This document shows, piece after piece, positions 33,658 through 42,363 of a DNA stretch of 64,000 bases; position 1 is the first letter of the stretch, and the number at the start of each line of letters is the position of its first letter. Source of the DNA: Fimbriimonadaceae bacterium (GTDB lineage: Bacteria; Armatimonadota; Fimbriimonadia; Fimbriimonadales; Fimbriimonadaceae); contig JAHBTD010000001.1 of assembly GCA_019638775.1 (NCBI GenBank), forward strand, positions 496,001 to 560,000, given 5' to 3'. The notes below the pieces were generated by a model, which saw nothing but the letters and a program-made list of their open reading frames with translations, searched no databases and was not told the DNA's origin. A program made the translations under genes and the position numbers.

Positions 33658-34654
33658 GCGCCTCCTAAAACTCGCCCTAACTCTCACCATCATCGTGAGC
33701 GCCATAGCCTATTGGGGGTACACACAACTTCAGCCTACCAACAGCGCAAAAGCCTTCTACATGCGATACGACAACCCAAAGACCCTAAGCGCAGTCCTCG
33801 ACAACCTCCAAGAAAAGGGAGTTGTCAGAAACGCAACCGTTGCCGACTGGTACTCCCGAATCTCAAAAGTCCCACGTCAGGTCAAGCGCGGAACGTACCA
33901 AGTCAAACCTGGAAGCACGATAGAGGAGGTCTACAAGACGCTTCAAAACCCTGTTCGACAAATGGTGCGAATTCCTGAAACCTACTGGGCTTCAAGAGTC
34001 GGCCCGCTTCTCGAAGAGAAAGGGGTCGCCAGCGCCACCGAATACGCAAAGCTGATCAAGACACCCCAAGCTTTTCAGTCAGAAGTTGGCTTCCCACTCC
34101 CGAAAACCGGCACGCTCGAAGGTTATCTCTACCCCGACACATACGACCTGCCCCCATTGCTGGGAGCAAGACAAACGATCATTCGACAACTCAAAACATT
34201 CGAAGAAAAAGTCTACAAAAAGCTGCCACCAGACACAAACCTCAACCGAACGCTGACTCTCGCGTCGATGCTCCAGCTTGAGGTCAAACTAGATAATGAG
34301 CGCCCTATCGTCGCTGGCGTAATCGAAAACCGTGTAAAGCAAAAAATGCCCCTTCAGATCGACGCTACAGTCCTCTATGGATTGCAAGAATGGCGAAGAC
34401 TCACTTACGACGATTACCGAAACACAGACTCGCCGTACAACACCTATCGTATTAAGGGATTCCCCCCAGGGCCCATCTGTTCCCCCACCATACGAAACGT
34501 AACCGCCGCACTAAACCCGTCGAGTCATCCGTATCTGTTCTATGTGGCTCTCCCCGAAGGCAAGCACCTCTTTAGCAGCACATACAAAGAACACCTGAAG
34601 AATATTGCCCTCAGAAAAGCTGCCCTCGCCCAACAGGCTAAGGAAGCAAAATGA
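33629..34654 (+). CDS. mltG: endolytic murein transglycosylase, MltG/YceG family
   Basis: A 341-residue protein with an N-terminal membrane anchor (LLKLALTLTIIVSAIAYWG) and the YceG-like domain: SVRKGTY-type segment RGTYQVKPGSTIEEV, LEGYLYPDTYDLP, NERPIVAGVIENRV, LQIDATVLYG and SPYNTYRIKGFPPGPI. The usual EKE near the catalytic glutamate reads QLE (LASMLQLEVKLDNER), which is unusual. Start ATG 33629 has GGAGAGG upstream. It cleaves nascent glycan strands in the periplasm. Confidence 0.9.
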   Translation: MAKKKPSRLKRLLKLALTLTIIVSAIAYWGYTQLQPTNSAKAFYMRYDNPKTLSAVLDNLQEKGVVRNATVADWYSRISKVPRQVKRGTYQVKPGSTIEEVYKTLQNPVRQMVRIPETYWASRVGPLLEEKGVASATEYAKLIKTPQAFQSEVGFPLPKTGTLEGYLYPDTYDLPPLLGARQTIIRQLKTFEEKVYKKLPPDTNLNRTLTLASMLQLEVKLDNERPIVAGVIENRVKQKMPLQIDATVLYGLQEWRRLTYDDYRNTDSPYNTYRIKGFPPGPICSPTIRNVTAALNPSSHPYLFYVALPEGKHLFSSTYKEHLKNIALRKAALAQQAKEAK

Positions 34655-35829
34655 AAGGATTCAAGATCGGCAAATATGCCAAGGAGCGAATGCGCAAGCC
34701 TTTCCGAGCGCTCTGTCCTATTGAGTCCGTCGATAGCATCCTTAGCATTAAGCCCGAAGATATCGCTGCCTCAGGCAAAAAGCTCGTCCTGCTCGACGTG
34801 GACAACACCCTGCTTCCCTGGAAGTCAGAAGTCGTTCCCCCAGCGACCCTCGAGTGGATCGCCTCGCTAAAGGCTCTCGACATCAATCTCTGCATTTTAA
34901 GCAACACCCGCCACCCCGATCGACTTCAGCGCCTGTCCAAATTGATGGATATTCCGTTCATCAGGGGGAGATTCAAGCCAAACCCCACCATTTATAGGCA
35001 AGCACTCCAACAGTTCAACGCAAAGCCCGAAGAAGCCATCATGATCGGCGACCAACTCTTCACCGACGTTCTTGGGGCTAGCCGCGCTGGCATTGACGCC
35101 ATCTGGGTTCTCCAGATGGCTCCACGCGAGTTTCCGGGTACAAAGATCAGCCGACTCGGCGAACGTATCGTCCGCCGAACACTTTACAGAGCTATGCATC
35201 CACCGACAGATCCAAACAACCCGCCCACAAACAGCGAGACAGAGATTCTGGGCTCGACAGAGGGAAACCCCCAGGCCGGCACCGAAGACGAGCTCGACCT
35301 CATGCCGAGCGAGGCCGGAGCAGCCGAACTGCTCAAGCGCCCAATCGTCAGGCAGTTTGCCAAGTTCTGCATCGTTGGTGGTCTGTCCTTTGCAATCGAC
35401 TATTGCATCCGCATGACCATGCTGTTCGCGATCCCCTATCAAGGTGGGCTCCTCAGCGATGTCGCCGGGCAAACCCTGATCGAAAAATTTCCCAATCTGC
35501 TCGGTGGTTTCAACACGCCAAAAGAAGCCTTCTATCCCATCGTCGCGCTCACCGGTGGTGCCTTCGGCATGATCAATAGCTTCCTTTGGAATCGCCGATG
35601 GACATTTAGAATCAAGGGAAGAAAAGACCGCCTTGCCCAGCTAAGGAAGTTCTTTGTGATCTCCTGCATCGGCTGGTTGATCAACGTTGTCATCAGTTCT
35701 GCGCTAAACCACGCAATCCCCGGAGATGAAAAAATGAGTGCGAGGATCGCCATCATCGTCGCTACCGGCATTGCTGCGTTCTGGAACTTCTTCGGTCAGC
35801 GACTCTATGCCTTCAAAAAGAAAGAGTAA
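34651..35829 (+). CDS. fusion: YqeG-family HAD phosphatase + GtrA-like membrane domain
   Basis: A 392-residue two-part protein. Residues about 1-185 are a YqeG/HAD-IIIA phosphatase (LLDVDNTLLPWKSE, ILSNTRH, FKPNPTIYRQAL, MIGDQLFTDVLGA), a family that includes phosphatidylglycerophosphate phosphatases. A polar linker (185-235) leads to a GtrA-like domain with four helices (RQFAKFCIVGGLSFAIDYC, NSFLWNRRWTFR, FVISCIGWLINVVIS). GtrA proteins flip or bind polyprenyl-phosphate-linked sugars. The fusion suggests dephosphorylation coupled to lipid-carrier handling. ATGA overlap with mltG. Confidence 0.88.
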   Translation: MKGFKIGKYAKERMRKPFRALCPIESVDSILSIKPEDIAASGKKLVLLDVDNTLLPWKSEVVPPATLEWIASLKALDINLCILSNTRHPDRLQRLSKLMDIPFIRGRFKPNPTIYRQALQQFNAKPEEAIMIGDQLFTDVLGASRAGIDAIWVLQMAPREFPGTKISRLGERIVRRTLYRAMHPPTDPNNPPTNSETEILGSTEGNPQAGTEDELDLMPSEAGAAELLKRPIVRQFAKFCIVGGLSFAIDYCIRMTMLFAIPYQGGLLSDVAGQTLIEKFPNLLGGFNTPKEAFYPIVALTGGAFGMINSFLWNRRWTFRIKGRKDRLAQLRKFFVISCIGWLINVVISSALNHAIPGDEKMSARIAIIVATGIAAFWNFFGQRLYAFKKKE

Positions 35830-36638
35830 TGCCCCAAACTTACCCCTGGCAAGAAGCCCCGAAAGCCGACTTTGCAGTAATCGGCGATCCCGTATCTCAC
35901 TCCCTTTCCCCCCAGATGCACGAGGCGGCATACCGTGCCCTTGAGTTGCCCTACAAATACGTGGCGATTCGCGTTCCACCCCACGAAGTAGGCATGGCCC
36001 TCCAGCATCTCAGCGGCCTCGGCTACGTAGGAGCCAATATCACCGTCCCGCACAAGGAAGAAGTACTTCTTTGGACCGGCAGCGTCGATTCATTTGCCAA
36101 ACGAGTTCGAGCCGCGAATACGGTGCATATGGCCGCCCGTCAAGCCATCAACACCGACGGCCCTGGGTTCATGGACACCCTCAACGACCTGAACGTAAAT
36201 CAAAATAGCCGGGTGCTCGTTCTGGGTGCTGGCGGTTCTGCGCGATCCATCGTCACCGCACTACTCGACGCCGGTTACAGCGTCGGACTCTGGAACCGAA
36301 CGTACGCCCGAGCACAAGCAATGCTCGATGAATTCGATCTCGAAGCCACTCTTCACGAATCAATCGACCTTGAGGGCTACGACGTTGTCGTGAACGCTAC
36401 CGCTAGCGGCATCGCGGATGACGACCTCGGAATTGACTGGTCCAAAGCCAATAAATCCGCCATCGCATACGATCTCTACTACGCAAATGGCCTCACGCCG
36501 TACTTGAATTCCGCATCCGCCGCTGGCTTAAAGTGCATAGATGGCAGACATCTTCTGGTAGCCCAAGGAGCTAGGTCGTTCGAGTGGTGGCTGGACAAGC
36601 AAGCCCCCCGAGAGGCTATGATGAATGCAATCCGATGA
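35829..36638 (+). CDS. aroE: shikimate dehydrogenase
   Basis: A 269-residue NADP-dependent enzyme reducing 3-dehydroshikimate. Substrate-site blocks are VIGDPVSHSLSPQMHEAAY, GANITVPHKE (catalytic Lys) and NTDGPGF; the cofactor loop is VLVLGAGGSARSI followed by WNRTYARA. The ATG overlaps the upstream stop (TAATG). Confidence 0.94.
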   Translation: MPQTYPWQEAPKADFAVIGDPVSHSLSPQMHEAAYRALELPYKYVAIRVPPHEVGMALQHLSGLGYVGANITVPHKEEVLLWTGSVDSFAKRVRAANTVHMAARQAINTDGPGFMDTLNDLNVNQNSRVLVLGAGGSARSIVTALLDAGYSVGLWNRTYARAQAMLDEFDLEATLHESIDLEGYDVVVNATASGIADDDLGIDWSKANKSAIAYDLYYANGLTPYLNSASAAGLKCIDGRHLLVAQGARSFEWWLDKQAPREAMMNAIR

Positions 36639-37576
36639 CCTTTCTCCCCGCTACGCAGGAAAACATCAGTAGGACGGCCGACATTCTGCGCTCGGGCGGT
36701 TTAGCAATCATTCCAACAGAAACCGTTTACGGCATTGCCGCTGTTGCGACGAACGCAGAGGCCGTTGCCAAAATCTACAGCGCAAAAGGCCGACCCGCCG
36801 ATAACCCGCTCATCATCCACATCTCAAGCATTGAGCAGATTGAGCCGTACATTCAAGGCTGGACTGAGTCGGGTCAAGCCCTGGCAAAACGCTACTGGCC
36901 CGGGCCCCTCACCCTCGTCTTCAAGAAGACCGATCTTATCCCAGACATTGTCACTGGCGGGCTTGATACGGTCGCCGTTAGGATGCCGTCACACCTCGTC
37001 GCACACGCCCTCATCGAAGCAGTTGGGGCCCCCCTCGCCGCCCCAAGTGCAAACAAGTTCATGCACCTCTCCGCGACGCGAGTAGACCACCTTGATCCAA
37101 CCTTTGTTGACAGAGTAGATGCCGTTCTCGACGGAGGTCCGTGTATCGTTGGACTGGAATCGACCGTTGTCGACGTAACCGAGCATCCGCCCCGAATTCT
37201 TAGACCTGGTGCCGTCTCCCGAGCAGATATCCAAGCGGCAATCGGGTCCCCGCTCGGGGCCGTCCCACACCCGTCGCTAAAGCGTTCGCCCGGCTTATTC
37301 CCCAAGCATTACTCCCCAAACGCCCCGACGATGCTCGTCGATGTTCTGCCACCCGACAGCGCCGGTCTTACCTTTGGCGAGGCCAATCCACCTCACCAAG
37401 TGCACATGCCTGCCGACCCCGTGCACTACGCGAAAGAACTTTACGACGCATTGCATCGAGTGGACACCCAGAATCCAGAAACGATCTTCATCGAACGTCC
37501 CCCCGAAAACCCAGAATGGGAAGCGGTTTGGGATCGAATCATCCGCGCCGCTGGTGACGTGGACGAAGATTTCTAA
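36635..37576 (+). CDS. L-threonylcarbamoyladenylate synthase (Sua5 type)
   Basis: A 313-residue protein. The YrdC domain (residues 1-200) contains GGLAIIPTETVYGIAA, SAKGRPADNPLIIH and APSANKFMHLSAT. A C-terminal Sua5 extension with PGLFPKHYSPNAPTMLVDV makes it the two-domain type. It makes threonylcarbamoyl-AMP for the t6A37 tRNA modification. The ATG overlaps the aroE stop (ATGA). Last gene of the cluster. Confidence 0.92.
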   Translation: MTFLPATQENISRTADILRSGGLAIIPTETVYGIAAVATNAEAVAKIYSAKGRPADNPLIIHISSIEQIEPYIQGWTESGQALAKRYWPGPLTLVFKKTDLIPDIVTGGLDTVAVRMPSHLVAHALIEAVGAPLAAPSANKFMHLSATRVDHLDPTFVDRVDAVLDGGPCIVGLESTVVDVTEHPPRILRPGAVSRADIQAAIGSPLGAVPHPSLKRSPGLFPKHYSPNAPTMLVDVLPPDSAGLTFGEANPPHQVHMPADPVHYAKELYDALHRVDTQNPETIFIERPPENPEWEAVWDRIIRAAGDVDEDF

Positions 37577-37597
37577 CGGAAAGCAAAAAAGCGACGG

Positions 37598-38407
37598 CTA
37601 CTTGCCAGCATCGATCGATCTCGGCTTGGGTCGCAGAAATCCGACGGTCCCCTGCACCTTCGTTAGAATCGACTTCACGAGCTTCAGCTCTTCATCAACC
37701 GCATTGCCGTCATAAGCGAGCGGCACAAGGAGATAGTCCGCGCGCTCTTCCTGAACGACATCCTCAAGAGTCGAGGCAAAGTCTCGCCCGCGCTCGACCT
37801 TCACAACAAAGTTCACGTCCGCCTCGCTCAACATAGCCTTCGCTGGCTCAAAAGCGCTCTTCGCCAACTCCTCATCCTCCGACATTGGCGCTGTCAAAGG
37901 CTGGTGCCGAGGCACAACGATTACAAAAGTTGCCACCACCTGCGAGCTAAAATCGCGTGACATTCGGATCGCCGCTTCAAGCCCATCCCGATCCTGTTCC
38001 TCACCCCGAAGGAGCAACACCAGCTTCGAGCTAAACATCGGCCCTGGCTTGCGCTTCTTCTTCCCTGGAGTCTCAACCAAAAGATCCAAAGACCGGCGAG
38101 CGTCATCCACTGTCTCCGCGACCGGCAATTGTGAGCGAACCTCAGGCACGCTGCGAAACACATCGCGAATGTTCGCCGGAACCGCCGCAACGATCACACG
38201 TGCATCCTGCGACTCAATAAAGTGCAGGATGTCACGAAAGGTGTCAACCCCCTCCACCGTACACTCGGTAATGCCCGAGCAATCGATGATGACACCGCTC
38301 GGATGCCGCTTCAAAGTCAGCGAAATAGCGGTATGAACAGTCTGCCAAAAGTTCGAGCGAAGAGCGCCCGAAAGAATAATGACGTCCTCATAACTCTCGA
38401 CGATCAT
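37598..38407 (-). CDS. STAS + universal-stress-like two-domain protein
   Basis: A 269-residue soluble protein. Residues 1-110 look like a STAS domain (anti-sigma antagonist type: PSGVIIDCSGITECTVEGVDTF), although the usual phosphorylated Ser position is not obvious. Residues about 125-260 resemble a UspA-type alpha/beta domain (KLVLLLRGEEQDRDGLEAAIRMSR ... ADYLLVPLAY). It overlaps the KimA-like transporter gene by four bases and probably regulates it. STAS and USP domains commonly control ion transporters. Confidence 0.72.
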   Translation of the reverse strand: MIVESYEDVIILSGALRSNFWQTVHTAISLTLKRHPSGVIIDCSGITECTVEGVDTFRDILHFIESQDARVIVAAVPANIRDVFRSVPEVRSQLPVAETVDDARRSLDLLVETPGKKKRKPGPMFSSKLVLLLRGEEQDRDGLEAAIRMSRDFSSQVVATFVIVVPRHQPLTAPMSEDEELAKSAFEPAKAMLSEADVNFVVKVERGRDFASTLEDVVQEERADYLLVPLAYDGNAVDEELKLVKSILTKVQGTVGFLRPKPRSIDAGK

Positions 38408-40233
38408 TTAAGGAAATACCTCACATTTGTGATGACGACGTTTTTACGTTTCGCCAACGCAATCTTAAGCGGAACAGCTGCATTCGAGTGCAAAAGCGAC
38501 TGAACCCAGTTCTTCGGAACAGCTTGTGGCACGATCACGGTGATCAAGAGATCGGGGTCCTCCGCCAACGTCTGATCGATGTATTCCACGATTGGCGTCA
38601 CCAAAGATCGGTACGGCGATTCTAGGATGACCAGCGGCATGTCTGCGCCAAACTTGGTCCAGTCCTGCTTGATCTGGCTAACGTTCGATGGGTCAAGCGT
38701 GACGTGGATCGCCCGCACATCCTTGGTCATCGCCTGCGCATAGGAGATCGCTTGAAGGATTCCCTTGTGCAAACGAGGCACCAAGAGCATAACCGTCGTT
38801 CTGGTCGGGATGATCTTGTCATCCGGCTCAACGCTCAACTCCTTCGCAAGATAGTTGTAGTGCTTGCGAATAAAGCTAAACACGATGAGCAGAACGGTCA
38901 GCGCAACCACAATCAGCCATGCGCCCTCTGCGAACTTTGTATAAAGCAGAATCCCCAGCACGACGAACGTGACCGCCGCTCCAACGCCACTGAGTATCGT
39001 CTTCCAAGCTGGCGAACCCTCACGCTTAAACTTCAAGCACATCCCTGCTTGACTCATCGTAAAGGAGATAAATACGCCCATCGCATATAGCGGGATCAAG
39101 GAGTGTGTGTTCGCGTTATAAACGACGATCAGACCGATGGCTGCAAGCGACAGCAGAACAATTCCGTTCTGATAAACCAGCCGGTCGCCAACCGTCCCCA
39201 ACTGCCTCGGAAGAAAGCCGTCCTTCGCCACAAAGCTGCACAGACGAGGAAAGTCTGCATATGCCGTATTCGCCGCCAAAAAGAGGATCAGTGCCGTTGC
39301 AAGCTGCATCGCATAAAACAGGTTGTAACTGAAATGCTTGTCCGCAATTTGGGCGACCACGGTTTTGTAACCCGTGGCCTCCTGCGCCATCGGCACGATC
39401 CCTTCATGCATCGCCAGATAGCTCAGCCCTATGAACATTGTCATCAGAAGGCCAACCATCATCATCAGCGTTAAAGCCGCATTTTTGGCCTCGGGCGGGC
39501 GAAAAGCCTGAACGCCATCCGCGATCGCTTCCGTACCCGTAAGGGCCGTACACGACGCTGCAAACGCCCGCAGCAACAGAAATGCGTTCACCGCATGCCA
39601 GCCTTCGTTAGGCTCGGCGATACCAGTCGCCACATGGTGCGGCACTCCCCAAGTGTCAACGACACCCTTAAAAATCAAAGCCAAAACCAAGAAAACAAAC
39701 GTGTAGGTCGGAATCGCAAAGAGCATTCCCGACTCTTTCGCGCCTCGCAAGTTTGCGATCATCAAAATACAAATCGCGGCAACACCAATCCCTACGGCAT
39801 ATGGCTTAGTATCGGCATAGAGTGAGATGATAGCGTTGACGCCTGACGAAACCGACACCGCAACGGTCAGAACGTAATCAATCAGCAACGAGCCGCCCGC
39901 GATCTTCCCCGCGCCCGAGCCCAGGTTCTCCGTAGACACAAGGTAGGTGCCGCCACCTTTTGGATAAGCGTGAATCGTCTGGTAATAGCTAAAGGCGATC
40001 AGAAGCATCAAGCCGCCCAGCCACCACGAAACGTCGAACACAAAGGGCATCGCCGCCGCGCCCGCTAGCATCAAAACCAGCAGAATCTCTTCTGTGGCGT
40101 AAGCGACCGAAGATAAGGCATCGGAGGCAAAAACGGGCAGGCCGAAGACTTTGGGAAGCCTCTCGTGATGGGCGTGCTTTGTTTGGATCGGGTCGCCGAT
40201 GAGAACCCGCTTCAGTTTGCTATAGACAGACAT
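38404..40233 (-). CDS. APC-superfamily potassium importer, KimA-like
   Basis: A 609-residue protein, the usual length for KimA (about 607). It has twelve hydrophobic helices, the APC motif FASDALSSVAYATEE in helix 1, and GGGTYLVSTENLG. A cytoplasmic C-terminal domain of about 150 residues with RTTVMLLVPRLHKGI is typical of KimA. KimA proteins bring in K+ with H+ and are inhibited by c-di-AMP in Bacillus. A darA gene in this window shows c-di-AMP signalling is likely here. No ydaO-type riboswitch fits in the nine bases to nagA. It could instead be an amino-acid permease. Confidence 0.82.
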   Translation of the reverse strand: MSVYSKLKRVLIGDPIQTKHAHHERLPKVFGLPVFASDALSSVAYATEEILLVLMLAGAAAMPFVFDVSWWLGGLMLLIAFSYYQTIHAYPKGGGTYLVSTENLGSGAGKIAGGSLLIDYVLTVAVSVSSGVNAIISLYADTKPYAVGIGVAAICILMIANLRGAKESGMLFAIPTYTFVFLVLALIFKGVVDTWGVPHHVATGIAEPNEGWHAVNAFLLLRAFAASCTALTGTEAIADGVQAFRPPEAKNAALTLMMMVGLLMTMFIGLSYLAMHEGIVPMAQEATGYKTVVAQIADKHFSYNLFYAMQLATALILFLAANTAYADFPRLCSFVAKDGFLPRQLGTVGDRLVYQNGIVLLSLAAIGLIVVYNANTHSLIPLYAMGVFISFTMSQAGMCLKFKREGSPAWKTILSGVGAAVTFVVLGILLYTKFAEGAWLIVVALTVLLIVFSFIRKHYNYLAKELSVEPDDKIIPTRTTVMLLVPRLHKGILQAISYAQAMTKDVRAIHVTLDPSNVSQIKQDWTKFGADMPLVILESPYRSLVTPIVEYIDQTLAEDPDLLITVIVPQAVPKNWVQSLLHSNAAVPLKIALAKRKNVVITNVRYFLK

Positions 40234-40241
40234 AAGAACGC

Positions 40242-41303
40242 CTACGAGCCCGAGCTAAGCACGCGCAGGCCGACCAACTCCTTCCGTTTGTCGAACTCGC
40301 AGAAGACGCGTGGCTCTCCCTTTATACCAAGGGCTCTGCGAGGATTGTGAGCACAAAGCCGGATGGCGGCCTCATCTCCAAAATCTTCAGCCAAATTTTG
40401 GAATGCGTTAAGCAAGGTAATCGAACTGCCCGCAAGCGTCTCCGTTCCAGAAACAGTCACCCTATCACGCTCGACCGTAACAGCCGTCCCCCACATGTCA
40501 AGCTTCGTCCCCGGCGTGAGCCCGGTTGCCATAGTGCTGTCGCTAATCGCGATAATTGCATCCAGAGACTTCGTTTTCAGAAGTAAACGCATGGAATCCT
40601 TGGAGACATGAATACGGTCGTAGATAACTTCGGTTGCAATTGCGTCGTTGGTCAAGAAGTAGCCGACCGCCCCCGCCTCACGATGGTGAAACGGTCTCAT
40701 CGCATTGAACATATGCGTCGCATGCAACGCCCCAAACTCAAATCCGAAGCGCGCCTCATCGAACATAGCGTTCGTGTGTCCCATACTCACAATCACGCCA
40801 CGATCCGATAGCCGTGTAATCAACTCCAAGGCACGGGGCCGTTCCGGTGCCATCGTCACAACCTTCAAACGAGGATCGTCAAAAATCGCATCCCACCCCG
40901 AGCCACCCTCGGGCGGATCCAAAATTGCAGATTGAGGCTGCGCACCCGGGAATTCTGGACTGATAAAGGGTCCCTCAAGATGCACTCCCGCAATCATCGG
41001 CTCATCAGCAGGGATTTGACTCATCGCCTTCTGAACGTCGTCAACCGAGGCCGTCACCGTCGTCATCAGGACCGATTCATAACCAACCTTCTCCAAACCC
41101 CGGCATAAAACCCGCAGATCCTCGGTACTCGCCGACATAAAGTCGATGCCAAACGCACCATGAAAGTGAATATCCACAAACCCAGGAACCAGCGTCAGTT
41201 GCGGCGGGCGGCTAACGCGTTCAAAGGTCGGCGAAGGCCCCGACCAATCTACCAAATAGCTCCCAAACCCTTCCGAACCCAAGTAGTCGGCGACGTACTT
41301 CAT
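40242..41303 (-). CDS. nagA: N-acetylglucosamine-6-phosphate deacetylase
   Basis: A 353-residue amidohydrolase. Metal-site motifs: LVPGFVDIHFHGAFG, GVHLEGPFIS, SMGHTNA, HATHMFNAM and ISDST. It deacetylates GlcNAc-6-P in amino-sugar or cell-wall recycling. Shares a 4-bp overlap with dprA and is nine bases from the KimA-like gene. Confidence 0.92.
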   Translation of the reverse strand: MKYVADYLGSEGFGSYLVDWSGPSPTFERVSRPPQLTLVPGFVDIHFHGAFGIDFMSASTEDLRVLCRGLEKVGYESVLMTTVTASVDDVQKAMSQIPADEPMIAGVHLEGPFISPEFPGAQPQSAILDPPEGGSGWDAIFDDPRLKVVTMAPERPRALELITRLSDRGVIVSMGHTNAMFDEARFGFEFGALHATHMFNAMRPFHHREAGAVGYFLTNDAIATEVIYDRIHVSKDSMRLLLKTKSLDAIIAISDSTMATGLTPGTKLDMWGTAVTVERDRVTVSGTETLAGSSITLLNAFQNLAEDFGDEAAIRLCAHNPRRALGIKGEPRVFCEFDKRKELVGLRVLSSGS

Positions 41304-42355
41304 GGCGCGATGATGTACCCCCCGTCCGAGCGTATGACCTTGCCATCAATCTCAAGAATCGTCAGCTCGCTCAGCACATCTGCAGGATCCAAACCTAACT
41401 CCATCGCAATCTTCTCCGCTGGCATCGCATGAACGGACAGGGCTTTCAAAATCGCGTGATCGCTCTCTGCTACCTCTCGCCGTCCCGAAGGCTTCGAAAG
41501 GTCCAACAAGTTGAGGTCCTCCAAAATCTGATCGGGATGATCCACCAGCGTAGCTCCAAGCCTAATCAAGTGATGCGATCCACGAAAGCTGCTCATACTG
41601 ACGTTAGAAGGCACGACAAAGACCTGCTTACCCAATTCAACCGCCGCATTCGCCGTAGCCAGCGATCCCGATCTCTCTGGCGCTTCAATAATCAATACTG
41701 CATCCGAGAGGGCCGCAATGACCGCGTTGCGCTGTAGAAAAGTATGCTCCCGAGGTTTGTGCCCAACCGCAAACTGACTTGCCAAACAGCCGCTCTCACG
41801 TATTTGCTGAAAGAGAGTTCTGTGTGAGGCTGGATAAACGCCTTCGATCCCTGTCGCAAGCACCGCCGCCGTCTTCCCACCACACTTCAGCGCCGATTGA
41901 TGCGCGACCGCATCCACCCCGAGGGCTCCACCGCTGACAACAGCCACCCCTGCCCCCACCAAACGCTCGACAAATTTCTGAGTGACCGCCTTCCCATACG
42001 TCGAAGCTGCACGAGTGCCAACTACCGCAACCGTCGGTTGCTCAAAAATCTGTCGGTCACCCCAAAGAAACAAACCTGCGAAGAAGGTGCGCACTGGCTG
42101 TAGCCTCAAGGGCAAATCAACAACTGAAATCGCCTGCACACCCAGCGCAAGCGCTTTTTCAAGCCCATCCGTTCGTGTCCGCTCCACGCGTTGCCTTTCG
42201 GCATCAGATAATAATGGACACGCCAAGATTCTCTGGCGGGCGTCTGGCAAGGAATTGCCCTCAAGCCATCGGACAACCGGTTCTAATTTATGAAAAGGCA
42301 GTTCCGCCGCAAGGAGGAACTGCCAATAATCAGCCGAGCCAAGAGAACGGCTCAT
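41300..42355 (-). CDS. dprA: DNA-processing protein DprA
   Basis: A 351-residue protein with a Rossmann-like DprA core: VAVVGTRAASTYGKAV, VVSGGALGVDAVAHQ, VLATGIEGVYPASH, FLQRNAVIAALSDAVLIIEA and GSLATANAAVELGK. A C-terminal winged-helix (ILKALSVHAMPAEKIAMEL) follows, while the N-terminal helical domain is short. DprA loads RecA on incoming ssDNA, so natural transformation is possible in this organism. Confidence 0.92.
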   Translation of the reverse strand: MSRSLGSADYWQFLLAAELPFHKLEPVVRWLEGNSLPDARQRILACPLLSDAERQRVERTRTDGLEKALALGVQAISVVDLPLRLQPVRTFFAGLFLWGDRQIFEQPTVAVVGTRAASTYGKAVTQKFVERLVGAGVAVVSGGALGVDAVAHQSALKCGGKTAAVLATGIEGVYPASHRTLFQQIRESGCLASQFAVGHKPREHTFLQRNAVIAALSDAVLIIEAPERSGSLATANAAVELGKQVFVVPSNVSMSSFRGSHHLIRLGATLVDHPDQILEDLNLLDLSKPSGRREVAESDHAILKALSVHAMPAEKIAMELGLDPADVLSELTILEIDGKVIRSDGGYIIAP

Positions 42356-42363
42356 GCCACAGT

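Noticed and set aside
40234-40241. ydaO-type c-di-AMP riboswitch before the KimA-like gene
   Set aside because: Only eight bases separate it from nagA, and no riboswitch-like structure is seen within the nagA end.
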